64,000 bases of DNA. It comes from Noviherbaspirillum sp. L7-7A. Its GTDB lineage: Bacteria; Pseudomonadota; Gammaproteobacteria; Burkholderiales; Burkholderiaceae_D. The DNA lies in NCBI RefSeq assembly GCF_019052805.1, contig NZ_JAHQRJ010000001.1, forward strand, positions 2,976,001-3,040,000. Direction: 5' to 3'. Position numbers and translations under genes: made by a program. The notes beneath the pieces were generated by a model. That model saw only the letters and a list, made by a program, of their open reading frames with translations, did no database searches and was not told where the DNA came from. Below, in pieces: positions 25,727 to 36,000 of the stretch; the first letter of the stretch is position 1, and every line of letters begins with the position of its first letter.

Positions 25727-28417
25727 ATGTTCCGAAAACACATCAGCCTTCATGTCTGTCTGGGCGCTGCCTTTTGCGCAGTGATCCTTATGCTGGCTGT
25801 GGCGCTGGCCGGCGTGCTGGGCGAACTGGCCAGGCGCGAAATCGCCCGGTTGGCAAGCGCCAATATCGAGGCGCTAGCGCAGCAGATGGCACGCGAACTG
25901 TCCGCCGGCATGGACGACTTCGGGCGCGACGTGGAAGTGCAGGCGAGCCGCGAGGTCTTCCGCAATGCAGGCACGGCACAGGGCGAGGTGCGCGCCGCCC
26001 TGGAGCAGTTCGTCGCCACCCGTCCCGAGTATGCCTACCTGGCGCTGGTCGATGCCGTTTCCGGCAAGGTGCTGGCCGCCACCGGCGGCGTGTTTGAAGG
26101 CGGCAGCCTGGTCGGCCGCCCGGTATTCGAGGAGGGGCGCAAGGGCGCCTTCGTCGGCGATGTGCATGAAGCGGTGCGGCTGGCTGAACTGCTGCCACGG
26201 CCAGCCAGCGGCGAACCGCTGCGTTTTCTTGATGCGGCCGCGCCGGTGCGCGACAACAGCGGGAAGATTGTTCGGGTGCTGGCCGCGCATGTCAGCTGGC
26301 AATGGACGGACGGCGTGCGTGCCGGCGTGCTGGGGCCGTTGAAGGAAAAGCGCGGCATCGAGATGCTGATACTCGACACACGCAACAAGGTTGTGCTGGG
26401 CCCCGACAAGAGCACGCCGGTCGGCAGCGCGCTGAGCCAGCTGACCAGGCGCCTGCCTGACGCCAGCGCCAGCGTTGTCGGCTGGTCCAACGGCGCAGAC
26501 TACCTGACGGCAATGATGCCCACCGAGCCGAGCGGGCAGTTTGCCGGTTTTGGCTGGAAAGTGGTGGCGCGCCAGCCGGTCTCGGCGGCATTCGCACCGG
26601 TGGCCATGCTGCAGCGCGGGTTCTTCGCCGGCGCGCTGGCCCTGGGCCTGCTTGCCGCCGGCATTGCCTGGTTCGTCACCGGCCGGCTGCTCACGCCGGT
26701 AAGAAAGCTGGCCGACTCCGCGATGGCGCTGGCGCCTTCCTTTCCCGCACCGCAGAAGGCAGGACGGCGCCTTGGCGACATCGCCCAGGTCGAAGATGTG
26801 CTGCACCAGCTGGCCAATGACAGCCGCGCGCTGTCGCACACGGCGCTGATGCGGGAGCTGGAATTCGTCACGCTGGCCGAGTCGCTGCCGCACATCGTCT
26901 GGCAGGCCGACCCGCAGGGCGTGCTCGAATACCGCAACGAGCAGTGGCATACGACCTTTGGCCCCGGCCCGGTCACGCGCCTGGACCAGCTGACATCGCT
27001 TGCGCACCAGAGCGACCTGCTCACCCTGATGAATGCATGGAGCATCAGCCGCGCCAGCGGCGTCGATCTGCACTGCACGGTGCGCCTGCGCAGCCACAAC
27101 GACAGCGCCTATGTATGGTTCCGCATACACGGCCGCGCGCTGCGCGCCGAGGACCAGCGGATCATACGGTGGGTCGGCACCATTACCAACGTGCATGACG
27201 CCATCACCCAGGCCGAGCGCACCGAACAGGCGCTGGACATGGAACGCCAGGCCCGCGCCGAGGCCGAGCGGGTGGCGTTGATGGCTGACGAATTCCTGGC
27301 GACGCTGTCGCATGAGTTGCGCACGCCGCTCAATGCCATTGCCGGCTGGGCAGAGCTGCTGGCACGGCGCGCTTCCGAGGACGATACCGTGACCCGCGCC
27401 GCCGAAGTCATCAACCGCAACGTGCATCTGCAGGCGGCGCTGATCAATGACCTGCTCGACACCAGCGCCATCATTGCCGGCAAGGTCGTGCTGGCGAAAC
27501 GTCCGTTCGATGCCGCCGCGCTGGTGACCAGCGTGGCGCTGTCGCAGAAGCCCATGGCGGAGCAGAAAGGCGTGACGCTTGAATGCCGCGCGCCGGCGCC
27601 GGTGCTGATCGATGGCGACGAGCGGCGCATCAACCAGGTCGTCACCAACCTGGTATCGAATGCGATCAAGTTCACCGACAGCGGCGGCCGCGTGACGCTG
27701 CAGGCCGGCTTCGATGGCGAGTCGCTGCTCATTTCCGTGACCGACACCGGCTGCGGCATCGCGCCCCAGTTCCTGCCCCATGCCTTCGAACGCTTCCGCC
27801 AGGAAGACGCCTCGGCGACCCGGCGCAAGGGCGGGCTCGGACTCGGCCTGGCCATTGCCGCCAGCCTGGTCAAGCTGCACGGCGGCACCATCGAGGCCGA
27901 TAGTGCCGGCCTGAATCAGGGATCGCGCTTCACGGTGCGGCTGCCGGCGCTGACCGAGGCAACGGAAAACATCGTCAGCGACCGCACCGAGCGGCTGCTG
28001 CAGCAGTTTCCGATGACGCCGCTGACGGGCCTGCGCATTTTGGTGACCGACGACGAGGAAGATGCCCGCCTGGCCACGCAGTCATTGCTGACCAGCTTTG
28101 GCGCCAATGTGGCGGTGTCGGCATCGGCTGCCGAAACCCTGCAGCTGCTGGACAGGCAGAGCTTCGACCTGCTGATCTGCGACGTCGGCATGCCGGGCAT
28201 GGACGGCCATGAGCTGATCCGCACCATCCGCAAGCGCAGCCGCGACAAGGGCGCGATGATCCCCGCCATCGCGCTGACTGCCTTCGCCATGACGCGCGAC
28301 GAGCGTGCCGCCTCGTTCGCCGGCTTCGATGCCCACGTCGCCAAGCCGCTGTCGGCCCAGACACTGATCGAAACCATTTGCAGCGTGTGTGAAGTCGGCA
28401 ATACCCGCAGCGCCTGA
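25727..28417 (+). CDS. Membrane-bound CACHE-PAS hybrid histidine kinase
   Basis: The protein has 896 residues from ATG 25727, where a transmembrane helix follows directly (ISLHVCLGAAFCAVILMLAVALAG... in two stretches). A periplasmic dCACHE-like sensor (about 35-270), a second helix (about 297-318), a PAS domain (about 385-500), HisKA with His529 (LATLSHELRTPLNAI), HATPase (GGLGLGLAIAASL) and a receiver with Asp819 (ICDVGMPGMDGHEL) follow. A periplasmic small-molecule ligand is likely from the CACHE fold. The longer frame from 25640 adds 29 residues without a ribosome site. No output regulator is adjacent, although the Crp/Fnr-like gene converges with it. Confidence 0.88.
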   Translation: MFRKHISLHVCLGAAFCAVILMLAVALAGVLGELARREIARLASANIEALAQQMARELSAGMDDFGRDVEVQASREVFRNAGTAQGEVRAALEQFVATRPEYAYLALVDAVSGKVLAATGGVFEGGSLVGRPVFEEGRKGAFVGDVHEAVRLAELLPRPASGEPLRFLDAAAPVRDNSGKIVRVLAAHVSWQWTDGVRAGVLGPLKEKRGIEMLILDTRNKVVLGPDKSTPVGSALSQLTRRLPDASASVVGWSNGADYLTAMMPTEPSGQFAGFGWKVVARQPVSAAFAPVAMLQRGFFAGALALGLLAAGIAWFVTGRLLTPVRKLADSAMALAPSFPAPQKAGRRLGDIAQVEDVLHQLANDSRALSHTALMRELEFVTLAESLPHIVWQADPQGVLEYRNEQWHTTFGPGPVTRLDQLTSLAHQSDLLTLMNAWSISRASGVDLHCTVRLRSHNDSAYVWFRIHGRALRAEDQRIIRWVGTITNVHDAITQAERTEQALDMERQARAEAERVALMADEFLATLSHELRTPLNAIAGWAELLARRASEDDTVTRAAEVINRNVHLQAALINDLLDTSAIIAGKVVLAKRPFDAAALVTSVALSQKPMAEQKGVTLECRAPAPVLIDGDERRINQVVTNLVSNAIKFTDSGGRVTLQAGFDGESLLISVTDTGCGIAPQFLPHAFERFRQEDASATRRKGGLGLGLAIAASLVKLHGGTIEADSAGLNQGSRFTVRLPALTEATENIVSDRTERLLQQFPMTPLTGLRILVTDDEEDARLATQSLLTSFGANVAVSASAAETLQLLDRQSFDLLICDVGMPGMDGHELIRTIRKRSRDKGAMIPAIALTAFAMTRDERAASFAGFDAHVAKPLSAQTLIETICSVCEVGNTRSA

Positions 28418-28490
28418 CGGCATCAGTTCATCAGCAGGTAGCCTGGGTTAAGCGCAGCGCAAACCGGGGTCATGCCGGGGAAATCGCCCA

Positions 28491-29243
28491 CTACTGCCAG
28501 GACCGCGCTTCCTTCCCCGCACACCGGCTGCCTGCAGCCTGCGGCAACAGGCGCGAGAATTCCGTTTGCACGGCGCGATAGCAGTCGCAAGCCATGGATT
28601 CCAGCAGGCCGCGGTCGAGCATCCTCAGATGACCACGCCGGCAGCCGATGGCGCCGGCCTGCTGCAGCCGCGCCGCCGCCTCCGACACCCCTTCCCGGCG
28701 CACGCCCAGAATGGCGGCCAGCATGCCATGGGTGATGGCCACTTCGGCGCTGCCGACGCGGTCGAAATTCTGCAGCAGCCAGCGGCACAGCTGCTGATCG
28801 ATCCTGTGATAGCGGTTGCAGATGGCGTTCTGGGCCATCTGCACCATGAATGCCTGGGTGTAGCGCAGCAACAGCGGCATCGCCGATCCGCCGTGCAGCA
28901 ATGCCTCGCGCATCAGTTCGGCGCGCAGCCGGTGGCTGTGGCCGGCCGCCTGCACCACGGTGCGCGCGCCGGTCGCTTCGCCGCCCATCAGGAGCGGGAT
29001 GCCGACCATGCCTTCATTGCCCACCGCCACCAGTTCGGAAGAGGAACCGTTTTCCATCAGATGCAGGATGGAAATCACCGTACTGGTGGGGAAGTACAGA
29101 TGGGTTGGCACCGTGCCGGCTTCGCACAGGATGTCGCCGCTGCGCAGCACGACCGGTTCGAGATAGTGCGCCAGATGGTCGCGCTCGTGGGCTGGCAGGG
29201 CCGACAGCAGGCGGTTCTGGTCCGCAGTGGCAAGCAGGAGCAT
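28491..29243 (-). CDS. Crp/Fnr-family transcriptional regulator
   Basis: The 250-residue protein has a cyclic-nucleotide-binding beta-barrel (about 15-130; VVLRSGDILCEAGTVPTHLYF, ELVAVGNEGMVGIPLLMG) and a C-terminal winged-helix (HGMLAAILGVRREGVSEAAARL). The phosphate-binding cassette of true CRP (GExA...RxA) is not conserved, and there is no Fnr-type Cys set in the N-terminus, so the effector is unknown. The start at 29243 is set by a strong promoter at 29298-29325, which rules out the longer frame. It is divergent from gshA. Confidence 0.8.
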   Translation of the reverse strand: MLLLATADQNRLLSALPAHERDHLAHYLEPVVLRSGDILCEAGTVPTHLYFPTSTVISILHLMENGSSSELVAVGNEGMVGIPLLMGGEATGARTVVQAAGHSHRLRAELMREALLHGGSAMPLLLRYTQAFMVQMAQNAICNRYHRIDQQLCRWLLQNFDRVGSAEVAITHGMLAAILGVRREGVSEAAARLQQAGAIGCRRGHLRMLDRGLLESMACDCYRAVQTEFSRLLPQAAGSRCAGKEARSWQ

Positions 29244-29297
29244 GGGCGTCTGGCGGGCGGCCGGATGAAAACCGCCATCTGTGCGATGATGCGGCCC

Positions 29298-29325
29298 AAT
29301 ATACCGTGGCAAAAAATGCATTCAA
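29298..29325 (-). promoter_or_regulatory. Sigma-70 promoter for the Crp/Fnr-family gene
   Basis: On the minus strand TTGAAT (29325-29320) and TATATT (29303-29298) are 16 bases apart, a near-consensus pair. The nearby inverted repeat ATGCAT (29316-29321) and ATGCAT (29332-29337) overlaps the -35 and could be a regulator site. Confidence 0.6.
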
Positions 29326-29413
29326 TGGTTGATGCATCTGCTTACATCTGACACATCCGTGGCCATGCTTGTAACAGGAAGCGAAAATCAATAACGACAG
29401 GAAGAGGAGCCTT

Positions 29414-31012
29414 ATGACCAATCTGCTCAAGCGCCGTCTTGCGCTGCTTGCCAGCGAACAGGCGCGTCCCCTGCTGCTGCAGGGCTTGCGCGGCATCGAG
29501 CGCGAGACGCTGCGGGTGACCGCCGACGGCCGCCTGGCAACGACGCCGCATCCGCCGGCGCTGGGATCGGCGCTGACCCATCCTCAGATCACCACCGACT
29601 ATTCCGAAGCCTTGCTGGAATTCATCACGCCGGCCGAGCACGACATTGCCACCGCGCTGACACAGCTCGACGCCATCCACCGTTACGCCACCGGCATGCT
29701 CGGGCAGGAACTGCTCTGGAGCCAGTCGATGCCGGTGCCGCTGCCGGCCGAGGAAGAAATACCGATCGCCTGGTATGGCACGTCCCATATCGGCATGATC
29801 AAGCATGTCTACCGGCGCGGCCTGGCGCTGCGCTATGGCCGCGCGATGCAGTGCATTGCCGGCATCCATTACAACTATTCCTTGGCCGAGTCTCTCTGGC
29901 CGCTGCTGCAGCAGGAGGAAGGCGCCTCGGGCTGCCTGCGCGACTACCAGTCCGAAAGCTATATTGCGCTGGTGCGCAACTTCTACCGGACCAACTGGCT
30001 GCTGATGCTGCTGTTCGGCGCGGCGCCGGCGCTGGACGCCGGTTTCATGCGCGGCCACGAGCATCAGCTGCAGCGCCTGTCCGACGACACCCTGTTCCTG
30101 CCCTATGCCACCAGCCTGCGCATGAGCGACCTGGGCTACCAGAACAATGTGCAGGCCGGCCTGGTGCCGCCCTACAACACCCTGCCCGAGTACATGCGCA
30201 GCCTGGCGCGCGCGGTGCGCCAGCCGCATGCGCCCTATGTGCAGATGGGCACCCGGCGCGATGGCGAATGGGTGCAGATCAATACCAACGTGCTGCAGAT
30301 CGAGAACGAGTTCTACGCCAGCATCCGGCCCAAGCGGGTGATCGCTTCCGGCGAACGTCCGCTGGAGGCACTGTGTGCGCGCGGCGTGCAGTACATCGAG
30401 GTGCGCTGCATGGACGTGGACCCGTTCTCGCCGGTGGGCATCAGCCTGCAGACGGCGCGTTTCCTGGACGTGTACCTGCTGTACTGCACACTGCAGCAGA
30501 GCCCGCCGACCAACCAGGCGGAAGGCGTCGAGAATGCCGCGAACTTCGCGCTGGCGGTGAAGGAAGGCCGTCGTCCGGGCCTGACGCTGCAACGCAATGG
30601 CGTTGCGACGCCGGTGGCAGCCTGGGGCCGGGAACTGCTCGACGAGATGGAGGCGGTGGCGGCGCTGCTGGATGCGCAGCATGGCGGTACCGAGCATGCC
30701 GACGCGCTGCGGGCCCAGCGCGCCAAGCTGGCCGACCTCGATACCACGCCGTCGGCCCAGGCCCTGGAAGCCATCCGCCGCCACGGCTCCTTTGCCGCCT
30801 TCGGCATGGCGCAAAGCCGGCTGCATGCCGAGAATTTCCGCTCGCGGCCGCTGGCGCCGGAGCAGCAGCAGGCATTCGCCGCCATGGCCGAGACATCGCT
30901 GGCCGAGCAGGCGACGATGGAAGCCACCCAGTCGGGCAGCTTCGACGACTTCATCCGGCAATACCAGGCCAGGACACCTGCCCAACTCTGCGAGCAGCCC
31001 TGCACCCAGTAG
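29414..31012 (+). CDS. gshA: Glutamate-cysteine ligase GshA
   Basis: The 532-residue enzyme makes gamma-glutamylcysteine from glutamate, cysteine and ATP, the first step of glutathione synthesis. The N-terminus ([15 protein letters not shown]) with Glu-rich substrate motif, [13 protein letters not shown], and [12 protein letters not shown] are typical of the proteobacterial (class I) family, as is the length. GAAGAGGAG precedes the ATG. Its partner gshB is not in the window. It is divergent from the Crp/Fnr-like regulator, and may feed the glutathione peroxidase at 688. Confidence 0.95.
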   Translation: MTNLLKRRLALLASEQARPLLLQGLRGIERETLRVTADGRLATTPHPPALGSALTHPQITTDYSEALLEFITPAEHDIATALTQLDAIHRYATGMLGQELLWSQSMPVPLPAEEEIPIAWYGTSHIGMIKHVYRRGLALRYGRAMQCIAGIHYNYSLAESLWPLLQQEEGASGCLRDYQSESYIALVRNFYRTNWLLMLLFGAAPALDAGFMRGHEHQLQRLSDDTLFLPYATSLRMSDLGYQNNVQAGLVPPYNTLPEYMRSLARAVRQPHAPYVQMGTRRDGEWVQINTNVLQIENEFYASIRPKRVIASGERPLEALCARGVQYIEVRCMDVDPFSPVGISLQTARFLDVYLLYCTLQQSPPTNQAEGVENAANFALAVKEGRRPGLTLQRNGVATPVAAWGRELLDEMEAVAALLDAQHGGTEHADALRAQRAKLADLDTTPSAQALEAIRRHGSFAAFGMAQSRLHAENFRSRPLAPEQQQAFAAMAETSLAEQATMEATQSGSFDDFIRQYQARTPAQLCEQPCTQ

Positions 31013-31040
31013 GCAGGTCACGTGGCAGGCACGACACAAA

Positions 31041-31065
31041 CCCGATTGCTTGCGCACAAATCGGG
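31041..31065 (+). terminator. Possible hairpin terminator after gshA
   Basis: CCCGATT (31041-31047) pairs with AATCGGG (31059-31065) around an 11-base loop, 28 bases after the gshA stop. No T-run follows, so this is weak. Confidence 0.35.
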
Positions 31066-31188
31066 GCACTGCTGCCAGGGGCCGCGCCGGACGTACGGGT
31101 TAGCATGGCGGCAACCTGATGCTTGCAACCTCCATTACGCGACGCGGTGGAGGCTCTCCCTTCCCCTTGCAGATCTTTCCAGAAGCCG

Positions 31189-32253
31189 ATGAACCATCCC
31201 GAACTCCAGCAAAAAACCTTCCTCATCCTGTTAATCATCGTCTCCATCGCCTTTGGCTGGATATTGCTGCCGTTCTACGGCGCGGTATTCTGGGGAGCGG
31301 TGCTGGCAATCCTGTTCGCGCCGTTCTACCGGCGCCTGCTGGCGCGCATGCACCAGCGGGCCAACTGGGCGGCGCTGGCCACGCTGACGATCTGCCTGGT
31401 TGGCGTGATCCTGCCGCTGACCCTGATCACGATGGCGATGCTGCAGGAAGGCATGCTGATCTTCGAGAAGATCCGTTCCGGGCAGATCAATTTCGGCGCC
31501 TATTTCCAGCAGATAGTGGCCGCCCTGCCGCAGTGGCTGACCCGGCTGCTGGAACGGCTGGACCTGCTCGACATCAATTCCATCCAGCAGCGGCTATCCT
31601 CCGGCGCGATGCAAGGCAGCCAGTATGTCGCCACCCAGGCCATCAGCATCACCCAGAATACCTTCGACTTCATGGTGAGCTTCTTCATCATGCTGTACCT
31701 GCTGTTCTTCCTGCTGCGCGACGGCGCCACCCTGGCCGCCCGCATCCGCGACGCCATTCCGCTGAGCGCCAGCCACAAGCGCCATCTGTTCAAGAAATTC
31801 ACCACCGTCATCCGCGCCACCGTGAAGGGCAATGTGGCGGTGGCGGCGGCACAGGGAGCGCTTGGCGGGCTGATCTTCTGGTTCCTCGGCATCCAGGGCG
31901 CGCTGCTGTGGGCGGTGCTGATGGCCTTCCTGTCGCTGCTGCCCGCCATCGGCGCGGCCGTGGTCTGGCTGCCGGTGGCAATCTATTTCCTGGTGACAGG
32001 CGCGATCTGGCAGGGCGTGACGCTGATTGCCTTCGGCGTCCTCGTAATCGGCCTGGTGGACAATGTGCTGCGCCCTATCCTGGTCGGCAAGGATACCCAG
32101 ATGCCGGACTATGTGGTGCTGATCTCCACCCTGGGAGGCATGGCGCTGTTCGGCCTGAACGGCTTTGTGATCGGGCCGGCGATTGCGGCGCTGTTCATTG
32201 CCTGCTGGGACCTGTTCTCGGCAACGCCGGAAGTGCATCCGACGGTCAACTGA
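31189..32253 (+). CDS. AI-2E family (UPF0118) transporter
   Basis: The 354-residue membrane protein starts MNHPELQQKTFLILLIIVSIAF and has about eight helices. LVDNVLRPILVGKDTQMPDYVVLISTLGG matches, over short stretches, the family signature (DN.lrP.l.g....p....l..l.GG). Members include YdiK, YhhT, the quorum-signal exporter TqsA and Na+/H+ antiporters, so the substrate cannot be assigned from sequence. The longer frame from 31123 lacks a plausible start signal. It lies between gshA and pssA on the same strand with gaps of 176 and 120 bases. Confidence 0.85.
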   Translation: MNHPELQQKTFLILLIIVSIAFGWILLPFYGAVFWGAVLAILFAPFYRRLLARMHQRANWAALATLTICLVGVILPLTLITMAMLQEGMLIFEKIRSGQINFGAYFQQIVAALPQWLTRLLERLDLLDINSIQQRLSSGAMQGSQYVATQAISITQNTFDFMVSFFIMLYLLFFLLRDGATLAARIRDAIPLSASHKRHLFKKFTTVIRATVKGNVAVAAAQGALGGLIFWFLGIQGALLWAVLMAFLSLLPAIGAAVVWLPVAIYFLVTGAIWQGVTLIAFGVLVIGLVDNVLRPILVGKDTQMPDYVVLISTLGGMALFGLNGFVIGPAIAALFIACWDLFSATPEVHPTVN

Positions 32254-32373
32254 GGGTATCGCGGCGCGGCTTGATGGCGTCGTCATTGGCCATGTGGCTG
32301 CGCTGATACACTCGGGTGACGGTTTCCCGGCAGTTTTTCCTGGCAGTTACTCCTTTTGAACAGGCCTGCATCC

Positions 32374-33006
32374 ATGCGTACACCCGGCACTCCACCCAAG
32401 CACTTTTCCATGCTGCGCGGCTTTCACCTGGCGGATTTCTTCACGTTGGGCAATGCCGCCTGCGGCGTGGCGGCGGTGCTGCTGTCCATGCTCTACATGG
32501 GCAGCCAGTCCCTGGACCACTTCTATGCCGCCGCGGCCATGGCGCCGGCGGCGCTGATCTTCGACGTGCTGGATGGCCGCATCGCCCGCTGGCGGCGCCA
32601 GCATTCACCGCTGGGACGCGAGCTCGACTCGCTGGCCGACGTGATTTCCTTCGGCGTCGCGCCAGCGGCACTGGCCTTCGCTGCCGGCATGCGCGGCGGT
32701 TGGGATGCCGTGGCGCTGGCCTATTTCGTCTGCTGCGGCGTGAGCCGGCTGGCGCGTTATAACGTCACCGCGGAAAGCCTGGCCGAGGGCGCCGACAAGG
32801 TTGCCTACTTCGAAGGCACGCCGATTCCGACCAGCGTGCTGCTCTCGGCGGTGCTGGCCTTTGCCGCCTGGCAGGGCCGCATCGGCGAGGCGCTGTACTG
32901 GGGCGAGAAGACGATCGGCCCCTGGCAATTCCATCCGCTGGCATTGCTGTTCGTGCTGTCCGGCACGCTGATGATCAGCAAGACCCTGCGCATCCCCAAG
33001 CTGTAG
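32374..33006 (+). CDS. pssA: CDP-diacylglycerol-serine O-phosphatidyltransferase
   Basis: The 210-residue inner-membrane enzyme makes phosphatidylserine from CDP-diacylglycerol and serine. It carries the CDP-alcohol phosphatidyltransferase motif D-G-x2-A-R-x8-G-x3-D-x3-D, here DGRIAR, then G, D and D in SPLGRELDSLAD. LADFFTLGNAACGVAAVLLS is the usual first helix of PssA. Start ATG 32374 is preferred to the TTG at 32356. A short GCCTGG/CCAGGC hairpin (33006-33023) overlaps the stop. Confidence 0.88.
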   Translation: MRTPGTPPKHFSMLRGFHLADFFTLGNAACGVAAVLLSMLYMGSQSLDHFYAAAAMAPAALIFDVLDGRIARWRRQHSPLGRELDSLADVISFGVAPAALAFAAGMRGGWDAVALAYFVCCGVSRLARYNVTAESLAEGADKVAYFEGTPIPTSVLLSAVLAFAAWQGRIGEALYWGEKTIGPWQFHPLALLFVLSGTLMISKTLRIPKL

Positions 33007-33044
33007 CCTGGCCCAAGCCAGGCGCCGTTCAATACGGCTTCGGC

Positions 33045-36000
33045 TTACTTGCCTGAAGCACCGGCCTGTTGCCGCGGTGCGGCCTGGGCGTCCGAACGTG
33101 GCCGGGTAACTGTCGCATCCGCCTTGCTGGCAGCGTCTGCGGGCCCGGCTGCCGCATTCGCGGTGGCCACCCTGGCGGGACTGGCTGGCCGCTCACCTAT
33201 CCTGATCGCGGATGGTTGCCCGGTCTTTGCGGGCGCGGCATTTTTAAACGGTTGCGCAGTCTTGGGGGCGGTCTTCTTCTTTGTGGCGCCGCTTTTATCT
33301 CTGGACACCGATGCACCGATATTGATGGTGGCGTTGGTGTTGCTGACAGTGCGCTTTTCCACCGAGGCCGCCCTGATGCCGGTGCTGGCATCGGCTTTGA
33401 CTTCCGTGTTGACAAGGCTCGCCTTGCCACCCGCACTCAGCGCCACGGCGCCCCTGGCGTCAAGCCTGGCGGCGCCGTGGGTTTCCTTGTTTCCTGAATG
33501 CGCCGCCAGATCAAGGGATTGCGCACTCGCGTTCTTGTCTGTCCTGACCGTGTTGCTCTTGCTGCTGCCACCCAGCCCGAGCGACGCGCCGGCGGACCTG
33601 GTTGTGCTGCGGGCGGTGCCTATGGTCAGATCGCCGCCGGCCGCCACGGCCAGGTCGCCGCCGGACTTGACAGCAGTGCCCTCCAGGCTGGCATTGCCGC
33701 CTGCGTTGAGCGCCACGCCAGCCGTGCCGGCGGCAATGCTGCCGGCACGGCTCGTGGACTTGTCCACGTGGTTGGCAGCCGCCTCCAGGCTGGCTTTTCC
33801 TGCCTGGCTCCGGTTGGTGACGGGCGCACTGGTCTTCTTGTCCGGCGCAGTCTGGCTGCCCTTGTCGCCGCCCACCTTCAGGCTGCCGTCGATTGCCGTC
33901 GAGGTGTAACGGTCCCGCGCGGCATCGATCGCCAGATTGCCGCCTGCCTTCATCTCCACCTTGCCGCCGGCTGCCAGTGCGGCTCCCTCGAATGCGCTGT
34001 CACCACCGCTGCGGCTTGCAAGCGAACCACCCGCGGTGATCGAGGCCGTTTTCGCTGTTTCGGTACGGATTTTTTCATAGCTGCCTGCAGCCGTAATGCC
34101 CGCACTGTAAGACTGCTCGCCGGATTTCTTTTCCGGATTTTCCGCCTGCTTGTTGCCAAGTTCAATTTCGCCGCTGATCACGCGCTTGACGGTGTCGGAC
34201 ACATCGCGTGCCGCGGCTACCGTGACCTTGCCCTGCGAGCCGATATCGACATCGCCGCCGGCGCTAAGCCGGGTGCCTTCCAGCGTGGCGGCCTGTGCGC
34301 CCTCGACGCGGATATTGCCGCCGGCATCGAGCTTGCCCACAACCGCCTTGCTTTCAATGCTGGTTGTTCGATCGTCACCACCCTTGAGCTTCACGCTTGC
34401 CTTGCTGTCGTGTTCATTGTTGCCAGTCGCCAGCGCAATCTCTCCCACTGTCCTGGCAACGGTCGACGACGTGGTGTCCGCCGCGACGCCATAGGTGAGC
34501 TTGCCGCCGGCTTTCAGTTCAGCGTCACCGCCCGCTTTCAGGCTGCTCCCTTCCAGGATGAGATCGCCGCCGGCGCGCACGCTGAGTGCCTCGCCAGCGT
34601 TGATGCTGACCACCCTGGCCTTGGCGCTGTCGCTGATGTCTTCTTTCCTTTCCAGCTTGCCCGCCAGCTCACCCTCGACCGCGCTGCTGGTGCCTGCGCC
34701 GGCGCCGGCGGCAAGCTTGCCGCTGGCCGAGGTTGTTTTGTCGGTGCTCGTCTTCGTGTCGGCTGCCGCCTTCAATTCCATGCGCTGTGCGGCAAGATCG
34801 ACACCCCGGGCGGCACTGATCTGCGTTCCTTCGAACACAGTGGTTTCGGCGCTGTCGCTCAACACCTTGCCACCAGCCTTGATGGAACCGGCCACGGCCG
34901 TGCTGCTGGCGGATTGCTTGTCCGTGCCGGCAAATTCATATTGCAGCTGCCCGCCAATGCTGGCGCCGGCCCGCGTGCCCTTGACGGTATCGGACGCCGA
35001 TTCCCCATCGAGCGTATTGCCGCCAAGATAGCCAACTCCTGCTTCACCTTTCGCAGACGCGGTGGCAGCAACCCCTGCGCCGGCCTTGGCATAGGCAGTC
35101 AGCCGACCCTGGTGATCGTCGCTGACGGTCTTTTCACTCGTCGTGTTGCGCGCGGCGAGGCTGTTGATTGCACTGGCCCGCTGGCTGAAATCACCGGCTG
35201 CGTCGATTACGGTGCCGACGTCGCGGATCTCGCCGGTGGCTGTGCGCGTCACATCGCCGCCTCCAGATACAATGCGCGATACCTTGGCAGTCGTGCTCCT
35301 GGTCTCCTCGGTGGCATGCCGGTACTGCGCCTGCAGGCCCGCCTCGCCACGCGCATCGGCGGATGCCGAAGCGGACGCGGCCGCGGCGCCGGCAACGCTG
35401 GCCTGCGCCGAATCCCGGTCGAGCAGGCCGCGGTCGGCCAGTTTGCCGCCGGCCTCCACGCTCACACTGGCCTTGCCGCTGGCCTGCGCATTGCCGTCCG
35501 CCAGCAGCGCCAGGCCCGCGCCGATACCGGTGGACGATGTCGAGCGCGTGACGGAATCGTCTGCGGCGGCAAAGTCCATGCGCGCCGCATCCAGATTGAC
35601 AGCCGCCTTGCCCTTCAGGGCAGAGCCTTCCACCAGCATGTCTTTTCCGGCCGTTACGGCCAGCCGTCCGCCCGCTTCGATGTCGCTGCCGGCCTGCCTG
35701 ATCGTCGTCACAGCCTCGGTGGTTTCATTACTGCGGAACAGGTCCACCTTGTTATCGCTTTTCGCCGCCACCTTGACACTCGCTTCCACGCTGGCGCTCG
35801 CGTTGGCGTCGCCGTCATGGCCCTGCGGCCTGGCCAGATGGCTGACCTTGGCATCCGCCTTCGCCGAGCCACTGGCTTCTGCGCTGGCGGTATTGGCGGA
35901 ATTGACCAGCACCCCGGCGGCTGTCACCTGCCTGGTCGTGCTGGCAACCGTTTTGTCCTGTCCGCTTCCAATACGCACATTCCTGCCCTGCAGCGTCAGA

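Noticed and set aside
29244-29321. Longer start of the Crp/Fnr-like gene
   Set aside because: The near-consensus promoter at 29298-29325 would be inside that coding sequence.
33045-33700. CDI toxin C-terminus on the copy 1 adhesin
   Set aside because: No VENN-type junction, no compact C-terminal domain and no small immunity gene downstream; pssA is next, on the other strand.
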